Assembly: GCA_966211965.1 (NCBI GenBank)
Contig: CBIHON010000001.1
Span: forward strand, 124,001 to 188,000
Length of the DNA stretch: 64,000 nucleotides
DNA from: CBIHON01 sp966211965
GTDB lineage: Bacteria; Pseudomonadota; Gammaproteobacteria; Burkholderiales; Burkholderiaceae_D
Direction of reading: 5' to 3'
Shown: in pieces, positions 53,555 through 63,010 of the stretch
Layout of the letters: the number at the start of each line of letters is the position of its first letter
Numbering within the stretch: the first letter of the stretch is position 1
Program-made: the position numbers and the translations under genes
Notes under the pieces: generated by a model
What the model was told of the DNA's origin: nothing
What the model saw: the letters and a program-made list of their open reading frames with translations, nothing else
Databases searched by the model: none

Positions 53555-54118
53555 ATGCCCGAAATCATGGAAAAAAAACCTGTCCTGCGCACTACCCTGC
53601 TGGCCGCCAGACGTGCAGTTCCCGCCGATGTTCGGCGCGAATGGGATGCTGCGATCGGTGCCCGGATTCTCGCCTGGCAGGCGCGCCATCCGGTCCGGAC
53701 TCTGGGAGCCTATTGGCCGATTCAGGGCGAACCGGATCTACGTTCCGCTTATGATGAATTGGCAGCGCTCGGCGTGCAGTTGGCGCTGCCGGTCGTGGTC
53801 GCATGCGATGCGCCGCTCGGCTTCGCTGCATGGACCCCGGGCGATGCGCTGGTGAAGGATGCAATGGGGGTATCGATACCGGCACAATGCGATGCATTTA
53901 TGCAGCCCGAAGCCCTCCTCATTCCTTGCGTCGGCTTCAACGCAACGCGGATCCGCCTGGGCTATGGCGGCGGCTTTTACGACCGCACGCTGGCCGTGGC
54001 ACCGCGTCCGATCACCTTGGGGATTGCTTATGGCTGTGCACTGGCGGCATTCGAGGCCGATCCGCATGATGTCGGGCTGGATGCGATCCTTACCGAGACG
54101 GAATGCATCGGCGGATAA
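53555..54118 (+). CDS. 5-formyltetrahydrofolate cyclo-ligase
   Basis: The enzyme converts 5-formyl-THF to 5,10-methenyl-THF with ATP. The 187-residue protein shows RTTLLAARRAVP at the N-terminus, LGAYWPIQGEPDLR, then the family signature RIRLGYGGGFYDRTLA and GIAYGCAL. ATG 53555 and ATG 53567 are both plausible and lack a good ribosome site; an ATG at 53525 would run close to the slt start. It converges on metF, another one-carbon folate enzyme. Confidence 0.92.
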   Translation: MPEIMEKKPVLRTTLLAARRAVPADVRREWDAAIGARILAWQARHPVRTLGAYWPIQGEPDLRSAYDELAALGVQLALPVVVACDAPLGFAAWTPGDALVKDAMGVSIPAQCDAFMQPEALLIPCVGFNATRIRLGYGGGFYDRTLAVAPRPITLGIAYGCALAAFEADPHDVGLDAILTETECIGG

Positions 54119-54140
54119 AGGCCCCGAAGCGTGGCCTTTA
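54116..54140. terminator. Short bidirectional hairpin between cyclo-ligase gene and metF
   Basis: TAAAGGCC (54116-54123, including the cyclo-ligase TAA stop) pairs with GGCCTTTA (54133-54140) across a 9-base loop. It lies between two convergent genes. The T-tracts are short, so termination strength is doubtful. Confidence 0.5.
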
Positions 54141-54177
54141 TGGCATTAAAAAAGCCCGTCCCGACAGTGACAGCCTT

Positions 54178-55023
54178 TTAGGCGGACAGATTCAAGCGCC
54201 GCCAGATAGCCGTGGTCGCCGCCGCCTGGTTCAGGGTATAAAAATGCAAACCCGGCGCACCGCCCGCCAGCAAGCGCTCGCACAGGCTCGTCACCACATC
54301 CAGCCCGAAAGCCTTGATCGAGTCGCTGTCGTCCCCGAAACTGGCCAGCTTGAGGCGTATCCAACGAGGAATCTCTGCGCCGCACATGTCGGAAAAACGC
54401 ATCAGTTGCGAATAATTCGTAATCGGCATGATGCCGGCCACGATCGGCACCTTGATACCGGCCTTGCCGGCATCCTCGACAAAGCGGAAATAGGCATCCG
54501 GATTGTAAAAATACTGGGTAATTGCGGCATTGGCCCCTGCCTGCACCTTGCGAGCGAAATTCTGCATGTCGTCTTGCGGCGAGCGTGCCTGCGGGTGCAT
54601 TTCCGGATAGGCGGCAACCTCGATATGGAACCAGTTGCCGGTTTCCGCGCGGATGAATTCAATCAGTTCATTGGCATAACGAAATTCGCCCGCCGACAAA
54701 CCGGCGCCGTAACCGCTCGGCAAATCGCCGCGCAAAGCGACCAGTCGCTTGATGCCATGCGCCCGATATTCCGCCAATAAAGTACGCAAGTCCTCGCGCG
54801 AACGGCCGATGCAGGACAGATGCGGCGCCGCGTCATGGCCTTCCGCGCGGATTTCGAGCACGGTGTCGCGTGTGCCCTGCTGGGTTGAACCGCCGGCGCC
54901 GAAGGTCACTGAAAAATACTTGGGGTGCAATTCGGCCAGTTTGGCGCGCGTTGCACGCAATTTCTCGGCCCCCTCGGCAGTCTTGGGCGGATAAAATTCG
55001 ATGCTGAAAATTTGTTGTGACAT
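54178..55023 (-). CDS. metF: Methylenetetrahydrofolate reductase
   Basis: MetF reduces 5,10-methylene-THF to 5-methyl-THF with FAD and NADH, supplying methyl groups for methionine. The barrel opens with SIEFYPPKTAEGAEKL and includes YFSVTFGAGGSTQQGTRDTV, LRGDLPSGYG and a QYFYNPDAYFRFVEDA segment. The length of 281 residues is normal. Its ATG shares a base with the stop of the upstream membrane-protein gene (TAATG), and it is the third gene of the SAH-riboswitch-controlled transcript. Confidence 0.95.
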   Translation of the reverse strand: MSQQIFSIEFYPPKTAEGAEKLRATRAKLAELHPKYFSVTFGAGGSTQQGTRDTVLEIRAEGHDAAPHLSCIGRSREDLRTLLAEYRAHGIKRLVALRGDLPSGYGAGLSAGEFRYANELIEFIRAETGNWFHIEVAAYPEMHPQARSPQDDMQNFARKVQAGANAAITQYFYNPDAYFRFVEDAGKAGIKVPIVAGIMPITNYSQLMRFSDMCGAEIPRWIRLKLASFGDDSDSIKAFGLDVVTSLCERLLAGGAPGLHFYTLNQAAATTAIWRRLNLSA

Positions 55024-55364
55024 TATTTATCGAGTATGAGTGAGGACAAGGCCCATGAGATAAGACTGTACAAAAGCGCAGCACCGACCGCAGGCCAAAA
55101 ACCTGCCACGTAAAAGCCTTTGACGAAATTCGACACGGCCCAGAACAGCAGACCGTTGATGACCAGAATGAACAAGCCCAAGGTCAGCACCGTCACCGGG
55201 AAAGTGAGCACAACCAGCAACGGACGAATCAGGGCGTTGACCAAGCCAAGCACCAATGCAGCAAACAATGCTGAGGTGAAGCTCTCGACCCGCACCGATT
55301 GCATGATGTAGGGCAGTGCAAACAAAGCGGCGGCATTGATGAGCCAAGTGATCAGCAAACGCAT
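55023..55364 (-). CDS. Four-helix membrane protein, phage holin superfamily IV (YvlD-like)
   Basis: The 113-residue protein (ATG 55364, AAGGA nine bases upstream) is almost entirely four hydrophobic helices: LLITWLINAAALFALPYIM, TSALFAALVLGLVNALI, LVVLTFPVTVLTLGLFILVING and YVAGFWPAVGAALLYSLISW. This is the DUF360/mycobacterial holin-like family, usually not phage-borne. It lies between ahcY and metF, an order common in betaproteobacteria. Its role beside SAM-cycle enzymes is unknown. Confidence 0.85.
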   Translation of the reverse strand: MRLLITWLINAAALFALPYIMQSVRVESFTSALFAALVLGLVNALIRPLLVVLTFPVTVLTLGLFILVINGLLFWAVSNFVKGFYVAGFWPAVGAALLYSLISWALSSLILDK

Positions 55365-55436
55365 GATGTGCAATCCTTAACCCGGTGTTTCAAAGAGCCG
55401 CCGCGCTCCAGCGGCAATGCGGCGGCCGATTGAAAC

Positions 55437-56864
55437 TTAGTAGCGATAATGATCCGGCTTGTATGGACCGGATTTCTTCACCCCGATATAGTTGGCCTGT
55501 TCGTCGGTCAGCTCGGTCAATTGCGCGTTGAGCTTCTTCAACTGCAAACGCGCCACTTTCTCGTCCAGATGCTTCGGCAACGTATAGACACCGACCGGAT
55601 AGGCCGCGGTATTGGTGAACAACTCGATTTGCGCGATGGTCTGGTTGGCAAACGAAGAACTCATCACATAGGACGGATGGCCAGTGCCGCAGCCAAGATT
55701 CACCAAGCGGCCTTCAGCCAACAGGATGATGCGTTTGCCATCCGGGAAAATCACGTGATCGACTTGCGGCTTGATGTTTTCCCACTTGTACTGCTTGAGC
55801 GCAGCGACTTCGATTTCATTGTCGAAATGGCCGATGTTGCAGACGATCGCCTGGTCTTTCATCTTCAGCATATGCGCTTCGGTGATGACATGGTAGTTGC
55901 CGGTGCAGGTGACGAAAATGTCGCCGTGCTCGGCTGCGTAATCCATGGTGACGACGCGATAACCTTCCATCGCTGCCTGCAGGGCGCAGATCGGGTCGAT
56001 CTCGGTGACCCAGACCTGTGCCGACAATGCGCGCATGGCCTGTGCCGAACCCTTGCCGACATCGCCGTAACCAGCGATCACAGCCACTTTACCGGCGACC
56101 ATGACGTCGGTCGCGCGCTTGATACCGTCGACCAGCGACTCGCGGCAGCCATACAGGTTGTCGAACTTGGATTTGGTGACGGAGTCGTTGACGTTAATCG
56201 CTGGAAAGGCCAGCTTGCCTTCCTTGTGCATCTGGTACAGGCGATGCACGCCCGTCGTGGTTTCCTCGGTCACGCCCTTGATCTGGGCCAGGCGGGTGGA
56301 ATACCAGTTCGGCGATTCGGCCAGCTTTTTCTTGATTGAATTGAACAGGCAGGTGGCCTCTTCCGAATCGGGGTTGTTCAGGACGGTCTCGTCCTTTTCA
56401 GCACGGGTGCCGAGATGCAGCAACAGGGTTGCGTCGCCGCCATCATCCAGAATCATGTTCGAGTATTCGCCGTTCGGCCACTCGAAAATGCGATGCGTGT
56501 AGTCCCAGTACTCGGCCAGCGATTCACCCTTGAAGGCGAATACCGGCGTGCCGGCGGCGGCAATCGCGGCGGCGGCATGGTCTTGCGTCGAGTAGATATT
56601 GCAGGATGCCCAGCGCACCTTGGCGCCGAGCGCTTCCAAGGTCTGGATCAGCACGGCGGTCTGAATCGTCATATGCAGCGAACCGGTGATGCGCGCGCCC
56701 TTGAGCGGCTGCGCAGCGGCAAATTCTTCGCGGATTGCCATCAGACCGGGCATTTCGGTTTCGGCGATCCTGATTTCTTTGCGTCCCCAATCGGCCAGAC
56801 CGAGATCAGCAACCAGATAGTCGTTGGTAGAGGAAGTTGGTGTAGTCATGACTGCGGCGTTCAT
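55437..56864 (-). CDS. ahcY: Adenosylhomocysteinase
   Basis: The 475-residue enzyme hydrolyses S-adenosylhomocysteine to adenosine and homocysteine. Landmarks are RITGSLHMTIQTAVLIQTL, the NAD-binding GYGDVGKGSAQAM, the substrate region LAFPAINVNDSVTKSKFDN and the C-terminal GPYKPDHYRY with the lysine and tyrosine that complete the active site of the partner subunit. ATG 56864 follows AGGAGGGC at proper spacing; a GTG one codon earlier is the alternative. A SAH riboswitch precedes it. Confidence 0.97.
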   Translation of the reverse strand: MNAAVMTTPTSSTNDYLVADLGLADWGRKEIRIAETEMPGLMAIREEFAAAQPLKGARITGSLHMTIQTAVLIQTLEALGAKVRWASCNIYSTQDHAAAAIAAAGTPVFAFKGESLAEYWDYTHRIFEWPNGEYSNMILDDGGDATLLLHLGTRAEKDETVLNNPDSEEATCLFNSIKKKLAESPNWYSTRLAQIKGVTEETTTGVHRLYQMHKEGKLAFPAINVNDSVTKSKFDNLYGCRESLVDGIKRATDVMVAGKVAVIAGYGDVGKGSAQAMRALSAQVWVTEIDPICALQAAMEGYRVVTMDYAAEHGDIFVTCTGNYHVITEAHMLKMKDQAIVCNIGHFDNEIEVAALKQYKWENIKPQVDHVIFPDGKRIILLAEGRLVNLGCGTGHPSYVMSSSFANQTIAQIELFTNTAAYPVGVYTLPKHLDEKVARLQLKKLNAQLTELTDEQANYIGVKKSGPYKPDHYRY

Positions 56865-56893
56865 CACGCCCTCCTTTCATAAGAAAAAAAGTA

Positions 56894-56969
56894 ACGTGAG
56901 CGCAGTTGCATAGAATGAAATGTCAAGCCTGGCAGATCGGTGAAATCTGTCGCAACGCTCCTTGACAGG
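56894..56969 (-). ncRNA. S-adenosylhomocysteine (SAH) riboswitch
   Basis: Read on the minus strand, the leader of ahcY contains GTCAAGGAGCGTTGCGACAG, then GCCAGGCTTGAC, then GCAACTGCGCTCACG. This is the SAH riboswitch architecture: P1 (GTCAAG/CTTGAC), an internal hairpin, and a pseudoknot between GAGCG...TTGC and GCAA...CGCTC. The switch is known to turn on ahcY when SAH accumulates. A likely -10 box TACAAT lies upstream near 56975. It lies 30 bases before the ahcY start and should also control the two downstream genes. Confidence 0.92.
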
Positions 56970-57089
56970 CGAAATTGTAACTCAAATTCGGCCGCACACG
57001 CTCGAATGCCGGGCATGTTAGAAGAACTCAAGAAAACGTCCTGCAACTAAAGCATGTCACGAACCTGTCATGCCCCAAACAGGCCCGAT

Positions 57090-57257
57090 CTAGTGTCCTG
57101 TTCCGCAAATTCGTTGCAAAAGTAACAGTGGCGAAATCGGGCCGAGACAAGGAAAAAAGCATAGCAAGGCCGAGGCCTTGCGCGCATTTTTGACGCGGTA
57201 TCGGCGCGATTCTCGTCATCTTTTATGCAACGAATTTACTACGGAACAGGACACTAG
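57090..57257. repeat. Palindromic element E (168 bp, CTAGTGTCCTGTTCCG ends)
   Basis: The outer 16 bases, CTAGTGTCCTGTTCCG, are exactly complemented at the right end (57242-57257), and a second matched pair (57107-57118 with 57226-57237) continues the arm. The centre holds GCAAGGCC-GA-GGCCTTGC. The whole element can fold as one long hairpin. The right end supplies the TAG stop codon (57254-57256) of the M14 peptidase gene. It is unrelated in sequence to elements A and B. Confidence 0.85.
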
Positions 57258-58174
57258 GGAGTCCTGGCCGCGATCACCGGCCGCGGAGCAGGCTTCGAAT
57301 CCTGCGGCGGCACATTGTTTTTTATCCATGCCAGCATGTCCAGCCAGATACGCTGCGTTTCATCTTCCGGAGGCATCACAAGGGCATTCGGCAATTCGAT
57401 CGTAATGACCGGAACGTTCTTGTGCATGCCGCTGTAATTACCCAGCGAACCGGGATATACGCCGACGCGATTGAGGACCAGCCGGCCGAAACGATTAGGC
57501 GGTTTGACCGGGCCGTCGAAATCGAGCACGCCGAACGGCGCATGCACCGAAATGATCACTTGCGGCTGAAAACGTTGCATTTCCTCGTTGACCCAGCGGC
57601 TCTCCGGTTCCGACAACGGCGCCGTGCCGGGAAAACGGCGCGGATCGCTGCCGGTCTCCTTGGCCCAATAACTGGGCGCGTCCTTTTGCCATCCCGGAGT
57701 CGGAAAATTGCGGTTCAGGTCGACGCCGTTGGCATTCACCCGTTTAGGCTTGGGTGCCAGCAAGCCGTCCGGATTCACCACCGGCACCACGGTCCATTGG
57801 AACTCCTGCGCTGCAGGCGTGGGCATCCATTGCAGCCACTTGAAAACGATGGCGGATGCGGTCAATTCATCGCCATGGATTCCGCCCAGAAGCAGAATGC
57901 GCACCGGCGGCTTGGCATTCTTGCCGTTCCTCGCGGCAGGAATCTTGCGCATCAGGATAGGGAAGCCCTGGCGCGACACGGTGCCGCTTGGAACCAGGGT
58001 GCTGCTTTGGCAGTTTGCGACCGAGATGCCGGGCAGGCGTGGGATCAGACGCTTGCACCATTCGGCCTGATCATCCGGACCGGCCGGCTTGGCCAACGCA
58101 GGCACCGCCAGCATGGCAAGCAAGCCCGCGGTGCAAGCAAGGCGCCGAGAAAATTGCGCGGTCAAATCAATCAT
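57254..58174 (-). CDS. Secreted M14-family zinc carboxypeptidase (MpaA-like)
   Basis: The 306-residue protein (ATG 58174) has a signal peptide (to about VPALAKP). The zinc motif is GGIHGDELTAS (HxxE), followed by VNPDG, NANGVDLNRNFP and a later histidine in VIISVHAPFGVLDFD; the general-base glutamate is likely in VPVITIELPNALV. These match the M14 subfamily of murein-peptide amidases that cut the D-Glu to meso-diaminopimelate bond. With a signal peptide it acts in the periplasm. Its stop codon lies in repeat E. Confidence 0.88.
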   Translation of the reverse strand: MIDLTAQFSRRLACTAGLLAMLAVPALAKPAGPDDQAEWCKRLIPRLPGISVANCQSSTLVPSGTVSRQGFPILMRKIPAARNGKNAKPPVRILLLGGIHGDELTASAIVFKWLQWMPTPAAQEFQWTVVPVVNPDGLLAPKPKRVNANGVDLNRNFPTPGWQKDAPSYWAKETGSDPRRFPGTAPLSEPESRWVNEEMQRFQPQVIISVHAPFGVLDFDGPVKPPNRFGRLVLNRVGVYPGSLGNYSGMHKNVPVITIELPNALVMPPEDETQRIWLDMLAWIKNNVPPQDSKPAPRPVIAARTP

Positions 58175-58224
58175 GGATGCCAAACACCGCGCAATCCGCG
58201 CCTCAAGTAAGTTCGAGAATACGC

Positions 58225-59388
<1,164 letters not shown>

Positions 59389-59442
59389 GGCAGGCTCCTT
59401 TTATGTTGGTTGACCTTGTCGCGGCCAACCTAATGAGCCTGC
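59389..59442 (-). promoter_or_regulatory. metK leader hairpin overlapping the ribosome binding site
   Basis: On the minus strand GCAGGCTC (59442-59435) pairs exactly with GAGCCTGC (59397-59390), the latter being part of the AAAGGAGCCTGCC ribosome-site region directly before the metK ATG. Inside is a second stem, GGTTGGCC (59430-59423) with GGTCAACC (59415-59408), one G:U pair and a 7-base loop. It does not match a riboswitch class I can name. Confidence 0.55.
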
Positions 59443-59560
59443 GACGCTTTAGCGAAATTTGTATGCCGCCTCGCAAGTTGTCTGTTAACTCGGCGGATAA
59501 TGCTTTCGTGCTATTTTACGCCTCTTGAAAAAAAACGCAAAAACGATCCGAGCCGACTTG

Positions 59561-60409
59561 ATGCTAGTCAAATTTTTCAATTTGTTGTCCAAACTGCCTT
59601 TGCCTGCGCTGCATGCGATCGGTGCCGGACTCGGATGGGTGGTCTACTTGGCCTCGCCCGCTTACCGCCATAGACTGAAGGACAATATCGGCCGCGCCGG
59701 CTATTCCGGCCACTTGCGCGCGGCGATCAAGGAGTCCGGCAAGAACGTCCTGGAACTGCCTTTCGTCTGGTGCGCACCGCCGCAACGCGTGCTCAGGACC
59801 GCCACCATCGATAATTGGGCGCTGGTGCAGGCCGCGCTCGACAGCCGACGCGGCGTGATCTTCCTGACCCCGCACCTGGGTTGCTTTGAAATCATTGCGC
59901 AATCGATCGCCGCACGAACGCCGCTGACCGTACTGTATCGACCGCCGCGCAAGGAAGCCCTGAAACCGCTGATCGAAGGCGCGCGGGCACGCGACAACCT
60001 GATGCTTGCCGCAGCCAATTTATCCGGCGTGCGTACGCTGCTCAAGGCGCTGAAAAGCGGTGGGGCGATCGGTTTGCTGCCCGACCAGGTGCCGCAGGAA
60101 GGGGAAGGCGTGTGGGCGCGCTTTTTCGGCAAGCCCGCCTACACCATGACGCTGCCGGCCAAACTGCAAAAAATGACCGGCGCGCTCATCATCCTGTCCT
60201 ATGCCGAACGCCTGCCGCGTGGCGCAGGTTTCCTGATCCGCTTCGTGCAATTCGACCAAAACCTGGGAGAACATCCGGAAGAGCAGGCCGGCGCGATCAA
60301 TGCCGCCATGGAGCAATTGATCGGCCGCTGTCCGGCACAATATTTCTGGAGTTATAACCGCTACAAGACGCCGGCCGGCGCCACACCGCCACCGGAGAAC
60401 CTCTCATGA
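59561..60409 (+). CDS. LpxL/HtrB-type lysophospholipid (lipid A) acyltransferase 1
   Basis: The 282-residue protein has the acyltransferase motif HLGCFEI (HX4E) and PDQVPQEGEGVWARFFG, with an N-terminal membrane segment (LPALHAIGAGLGWVVYLA). The family transfers acyl chains from acyl-ACP to lipid A precursors at the inner membrane. I chose ATG 59561; a TTG at 59525 would add 12 residues. Its stop overlaps the start of the next acyltransferase (ATGA), so the two are co-translated, as in other Burkholderiales. Confidence 0.87.
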   Translation: MLVKFFNLLSKLPLPALHAIGAGLGWVVYLASPAYRHRLKDNIGRAGYSGHLRAAIKESGKNVLELPFVWCAPPQRVLRTATIDNWALVQAALDSRRGVIFLTPHLGCFEIIAQSIAARTPLTVLYRPPRKEALKPLIEGARARDNLMLAAANLSGVRTLLKALKSGGAIGLLPDQVPQEGEGVWARFFGKPAYTMTLPAKLQKMTGALIILSYAERLPRGAGFLIRFVQFDQNLGEHPEEQAGAINAAMEQLIGRCPAQYFWSYNRYKTPAGATPPPENLS

Positions 60410-61305
60410 GACTGCTGCTGGCGCTCATGTGGCTGCTGCATTGGCTGCCGCTGCCTTGGCTCGGGCGATTGGCTGAGGCGATCGGCACCTTGCTGTTCCT
60501 GTTCATGAGAACGCGCCGCAACATCACTCTGACTAACCTGCGGCTGTGCTTGCCGACGCTATCGGAAACGCAGCGCCGGAGAATAGCGAAACAACATTTC
60601 CAGGCCTATTCCCGCAGTGTATGGGAACGCGGCATCCTGTGGTGGGCTTCCGAAGAACGGCTGAAAAAACTGATCGTGGTCGAACCGCGTGTGCCGCTCG
60701 AGGCAATCCAATCGGGGCCGACCATCTTGCTGTGTCCGCATTTCGTTTGCCTGGATGTCGCCGGCGTGGCGGTGATGCTGGAGTCATCACTGTGCTCGAT
60801 CTACGCCCGGCAAAGCAACCGGGTGTTCAACGACGCATTGCTGAAGGGCCGTTCACGCTTCCGTCCGGTCAAGTTGTTCTCACGTGCCGAAGGCATCAAA
60901 CCCATCATTCGCGCCATGCGCGACGGCCTGCCCTACATCATGTTTCCGGACATGGATTTCGGCGCGAAAGATGCCGAATTCGTTCCCTTCTTCGGCACGC
61001 CTGCCGCGACGCTCACGGCACCGGCCCGCATCGCGGCGGCGACCGGCGCCAAGGTCATTCCGGTGGTGGCGACCTTCCTGCCAAATTATCAAGGCTGGAA
61101 AGTGACGTTCTACCCGACCTGGGAAAACTATCCGGGCGATGACACGGTGGCGGCAACGCGTCAGATGAACGCGTTTATCGAAGAACGCGTGCAAGAAGCG
61201 CCGGCCGAATACTTCTGGACCCATAAGCGATTCAAGACCCGGCCGCCGGGGGAGCCGAGCGTATACATGAAAGGCGGGCCGGATACGGCACCCCTGAACT
61301 ATTAA
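60406..61305 (+). CDS. LpxL-type lipid A acyltransferase 2
   Basis: The 299-residue protein starts MRLLLALMWLLHWLPLPWLG, a membrane anchor, and carries HFVCLDV (HX4D), the catalytic motif, then MFPDMDFGAKDAEFVPFFG, as in LpxL/LpxM enzymes. The C-terminal EYFWTHKRFKTRPPGEPSVY is strongly conserved in this family. It is a paralogue of the preceding gene and probably adds the other secondary acyl chain to lipid A. Which is LpxL and which LpxM cannot be decided here. Confidence 0.9.
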   Translation: MRLLLALMWLLHWLPLPWLGRLAEAIGTLLFLFMRTRRNITLTNLRLCLPTLSETQRRRIAKQHFQAYSRSVWERGILWWASEERLKKLIVVEPRVPLEAIQSGPTILLCPHFVCLDVAGVAVMLESSLCSIYARQSNRVFNDALLKGRSRFRPVKLFSRAEGIKPIIRAMRDGLPYIMFPDMDFGAKDAEFVPFFGTPAATLTAPARIAAATGAKVIPVVATFLPNYQGWKVTFYPTWENYPGDDTVAATRQMNAFIEERVQEAPAEYFWTHKRFKTRPPGEPSVYMKGGPDTAPLNY

Positions 61306-61380
61306 TACCCAGCCCGGGATTGGAGCGCGCAGTGGTTTTGATTGCCGCTTCCCGGCATCAAGCAGTCTATAATTCCTCAT

Positions 61381-62232
61381 ATGAAGCTGAAATTCACCAA
61401 AATGCATGGCGCAGGCAACGATTTTGTCGTGCTTGACGCGATTAACCAGCATGTCGACCTTACTCCCGCCCAATGGCGTCGTTTGGCAGACCGGCGTTTC
61501 GGCGTCGGCGCCGACCAAATGCTGGTGGTTGAAAAAGCCCCGTCCACAGAGGTCGATTTCCGCTACCGGATCTACAACGCCGACGGCGGCGAAGTCGAAC
61601 AATGCGGCAACGGCGCGCGCGCCTTCGTCCGTTTTGTGACCGACCAGGGCTTGACCGACAAACGTTCGATCAAAGTGCAGACCATGTCCGGCGTGATCGA
61701 ACCAAAGCTCGAAGCCGACGGCCGCATCACTGTCGATATGGGCGCCCCCATCCTGGAGCCGGCGCGCGTACCATTCGACTCTGCCGGCTTGCAAGGCAAA
61801 ACCGAAGCCGATGACTTGCTTTGGCCGCTGGAGATCAACGGCAAGACGGTCTGGATCTCGACGGTTTCGATGGGCAACCCGCATGCAGTGCAAGTGGTGG
61901 CCAATGCCGAAGCTGCGCCGGTATTGTCCGACGGGCCGCTGATCGAACGTCATCCACGCTTTCCGCGCCGGGTCAATGCCGGATTCATGCAAATCATCGA
62001 CCGCCATCAGATTGCCCTCAGAGTGTTCGAACGCGGTGCGGGCGAGACGCTGGCCTGCGGCACAGGCTCCTGCGCAGCCGTGGTCGCCGGCATTCGCCGC
62101 GGCTTGCTGGATTCACCGGTCAAGGTCCGCACCCATGGCGGCGAATTGTCGATTGCCTGGGCCGGCGGCACCGCTCCGGTCATGCTTACCGGACCGGCAG
62201 TCAAAGTCTTTGAAGGCGAAATCGACATTTAA
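61381..62232 (+). CDS. dapF: Diaminopimelate epimerase
   Basis: DapF interconverts LL- and meso-diaminopimelate for lysine and peptidoglycan synthesis. The 283-residue protein opens MKLKFTKMHGAGNDFVVLD and shows both catalytic cysteines: C75 in NADGGEVEQCGNGARAF and C226 in LACGTGSCAAVVAG. ATG 61381 is chosen because the family begins there; the frame is open from 61342. It belongs to the conserved cluster acyltransferases-dapF-DUF484-xerC. Confidence 0.97.
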   Translation: MKLKFTKMHGAGNDFVVLDAINQHVDLTPAQWRRLADRRFGVGADQMLVVEKAPSTEVDFRYRIYNADGGEVEQCGNGARAFVRFVTDQGLTDKRSIKVQTMSGVIEPKLEADGRITVDMGAPILEPARVPFDSAGLQGKTEADDLLWPLEINGKTVWISTVSMGNPHAVQVVANAEAAPVLSDGPLIERHPRFPRRVNAGFMQIIDRHQIALRVFERGAGETLACGTGSCAAVVAGIRRGLLDSPVKVRTHGGELSIAWAGGTAPVMLTGPAVKVFEGEIDI

Positions 62233-62353
62233 TGCAGGTGCGGTTGTCGGGTAAAATCATGGCTGGACGCCGCGCTCGCCCTGAGCGAGAGAGCAACATC
62301 TTCCGGCGCCGCCGCTATCGTTTTTTCTGCACAGTATAAAAAGGAACACATCC

Positions 62354-63010
62354 TTGGACTCCGCTTCCGTCGCCGCTTACCTGGCAGACCACTCGCATTT
62401 TTTCGAAGAACATGCCGAGTTGCTGTCACGGATAAAACTGACCAGCCCGCTTGCCGGCCGTACTGTATCCCTGCAAGAAAGGCAGATGGAAGTCCTGCGC
62501 GAAAAGATCAAGGCACTGGAATTGCGCATGAACGACCTGGTGCGGACCGCCCAGGAGAACGACGCAATCAACCAGAAGTTCCAAATATGGAGCCGCGCCT
62601 TGCTGTTGGCGCGCAACGATGTCGATTTGCCCCACGCCTTGATCAACGGCTTGCAGGAAATTTTCTCTGTGCCGCATGCGACTCTGCGCATCTGGAACGT
62701 GGCGGAAGATTTTGCGCATACCTGGTTTGCCGCTCCGGTATCGGAAGACTCGCAGATTTTTTCGAATGGCCTGAGCGCGCCGTTCTGCGGCAAAAACAAT
62801 GATTTCGAAGCGGCCTCATGGCTGGAAGAGGCGCCATCGATACAATCAATCGCGATGCTGCCGCTGCGGGTCGACAGCGCTTCGCAGGCATTCGGTCTGC
62901 TGGTACTGGGTTCGCCCGATCCGGCGCGCTTTACTTCCGACATGGCCACCGACTTCCTGATGCGGATTGGAGAGACCGCCAGCGCCGCGCTGACATGCCT
63001 GCTGAACTAG
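62354..63010 (+). CDS. DUF484 family protein
   Basis: The 218-residue protein begins at TTG 62354 (AAAAAGGAAC upstream) with VAAYLADHSHFFEEHAELLSRIKL, the DUF484 signature. A coiled-coil segment follows (about 45-75) and then a GAF-like region (LPHALINGLQEIFSVPHATLRIWNV). DUF484 genes commonly stand between dapF and xerC in proteobacteria; their function is not established. The xerC start overlaps its 3' end by 16 bases, which suggests translational coupling. Confidence 0.9.
   Translation: MDSASVAAYLADHSHFFEEHAELLSRIKLTSPLAGRTVSLQERQMEVLREKIKALELRMNDLVRTAQENDAINQKFQIWSRALLLARNDVDLPHALINGLQEIFSVPHATLRIWNVAEDFAHTWFAAPVSEDSQIFSNGLSAPFCGKNNDFEAASWLEEAPSIQSIAMLPLRVDSASQAFGLLVLGSPDPARFTSDMATDFLMRIGETASAALTCLLN

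Noticed and set aside
55023..55364. Holin-like gene as a prophage trace
   Set aside because: The family is a common chromosomal membrane protein and the neighbours are ahcY and metF.
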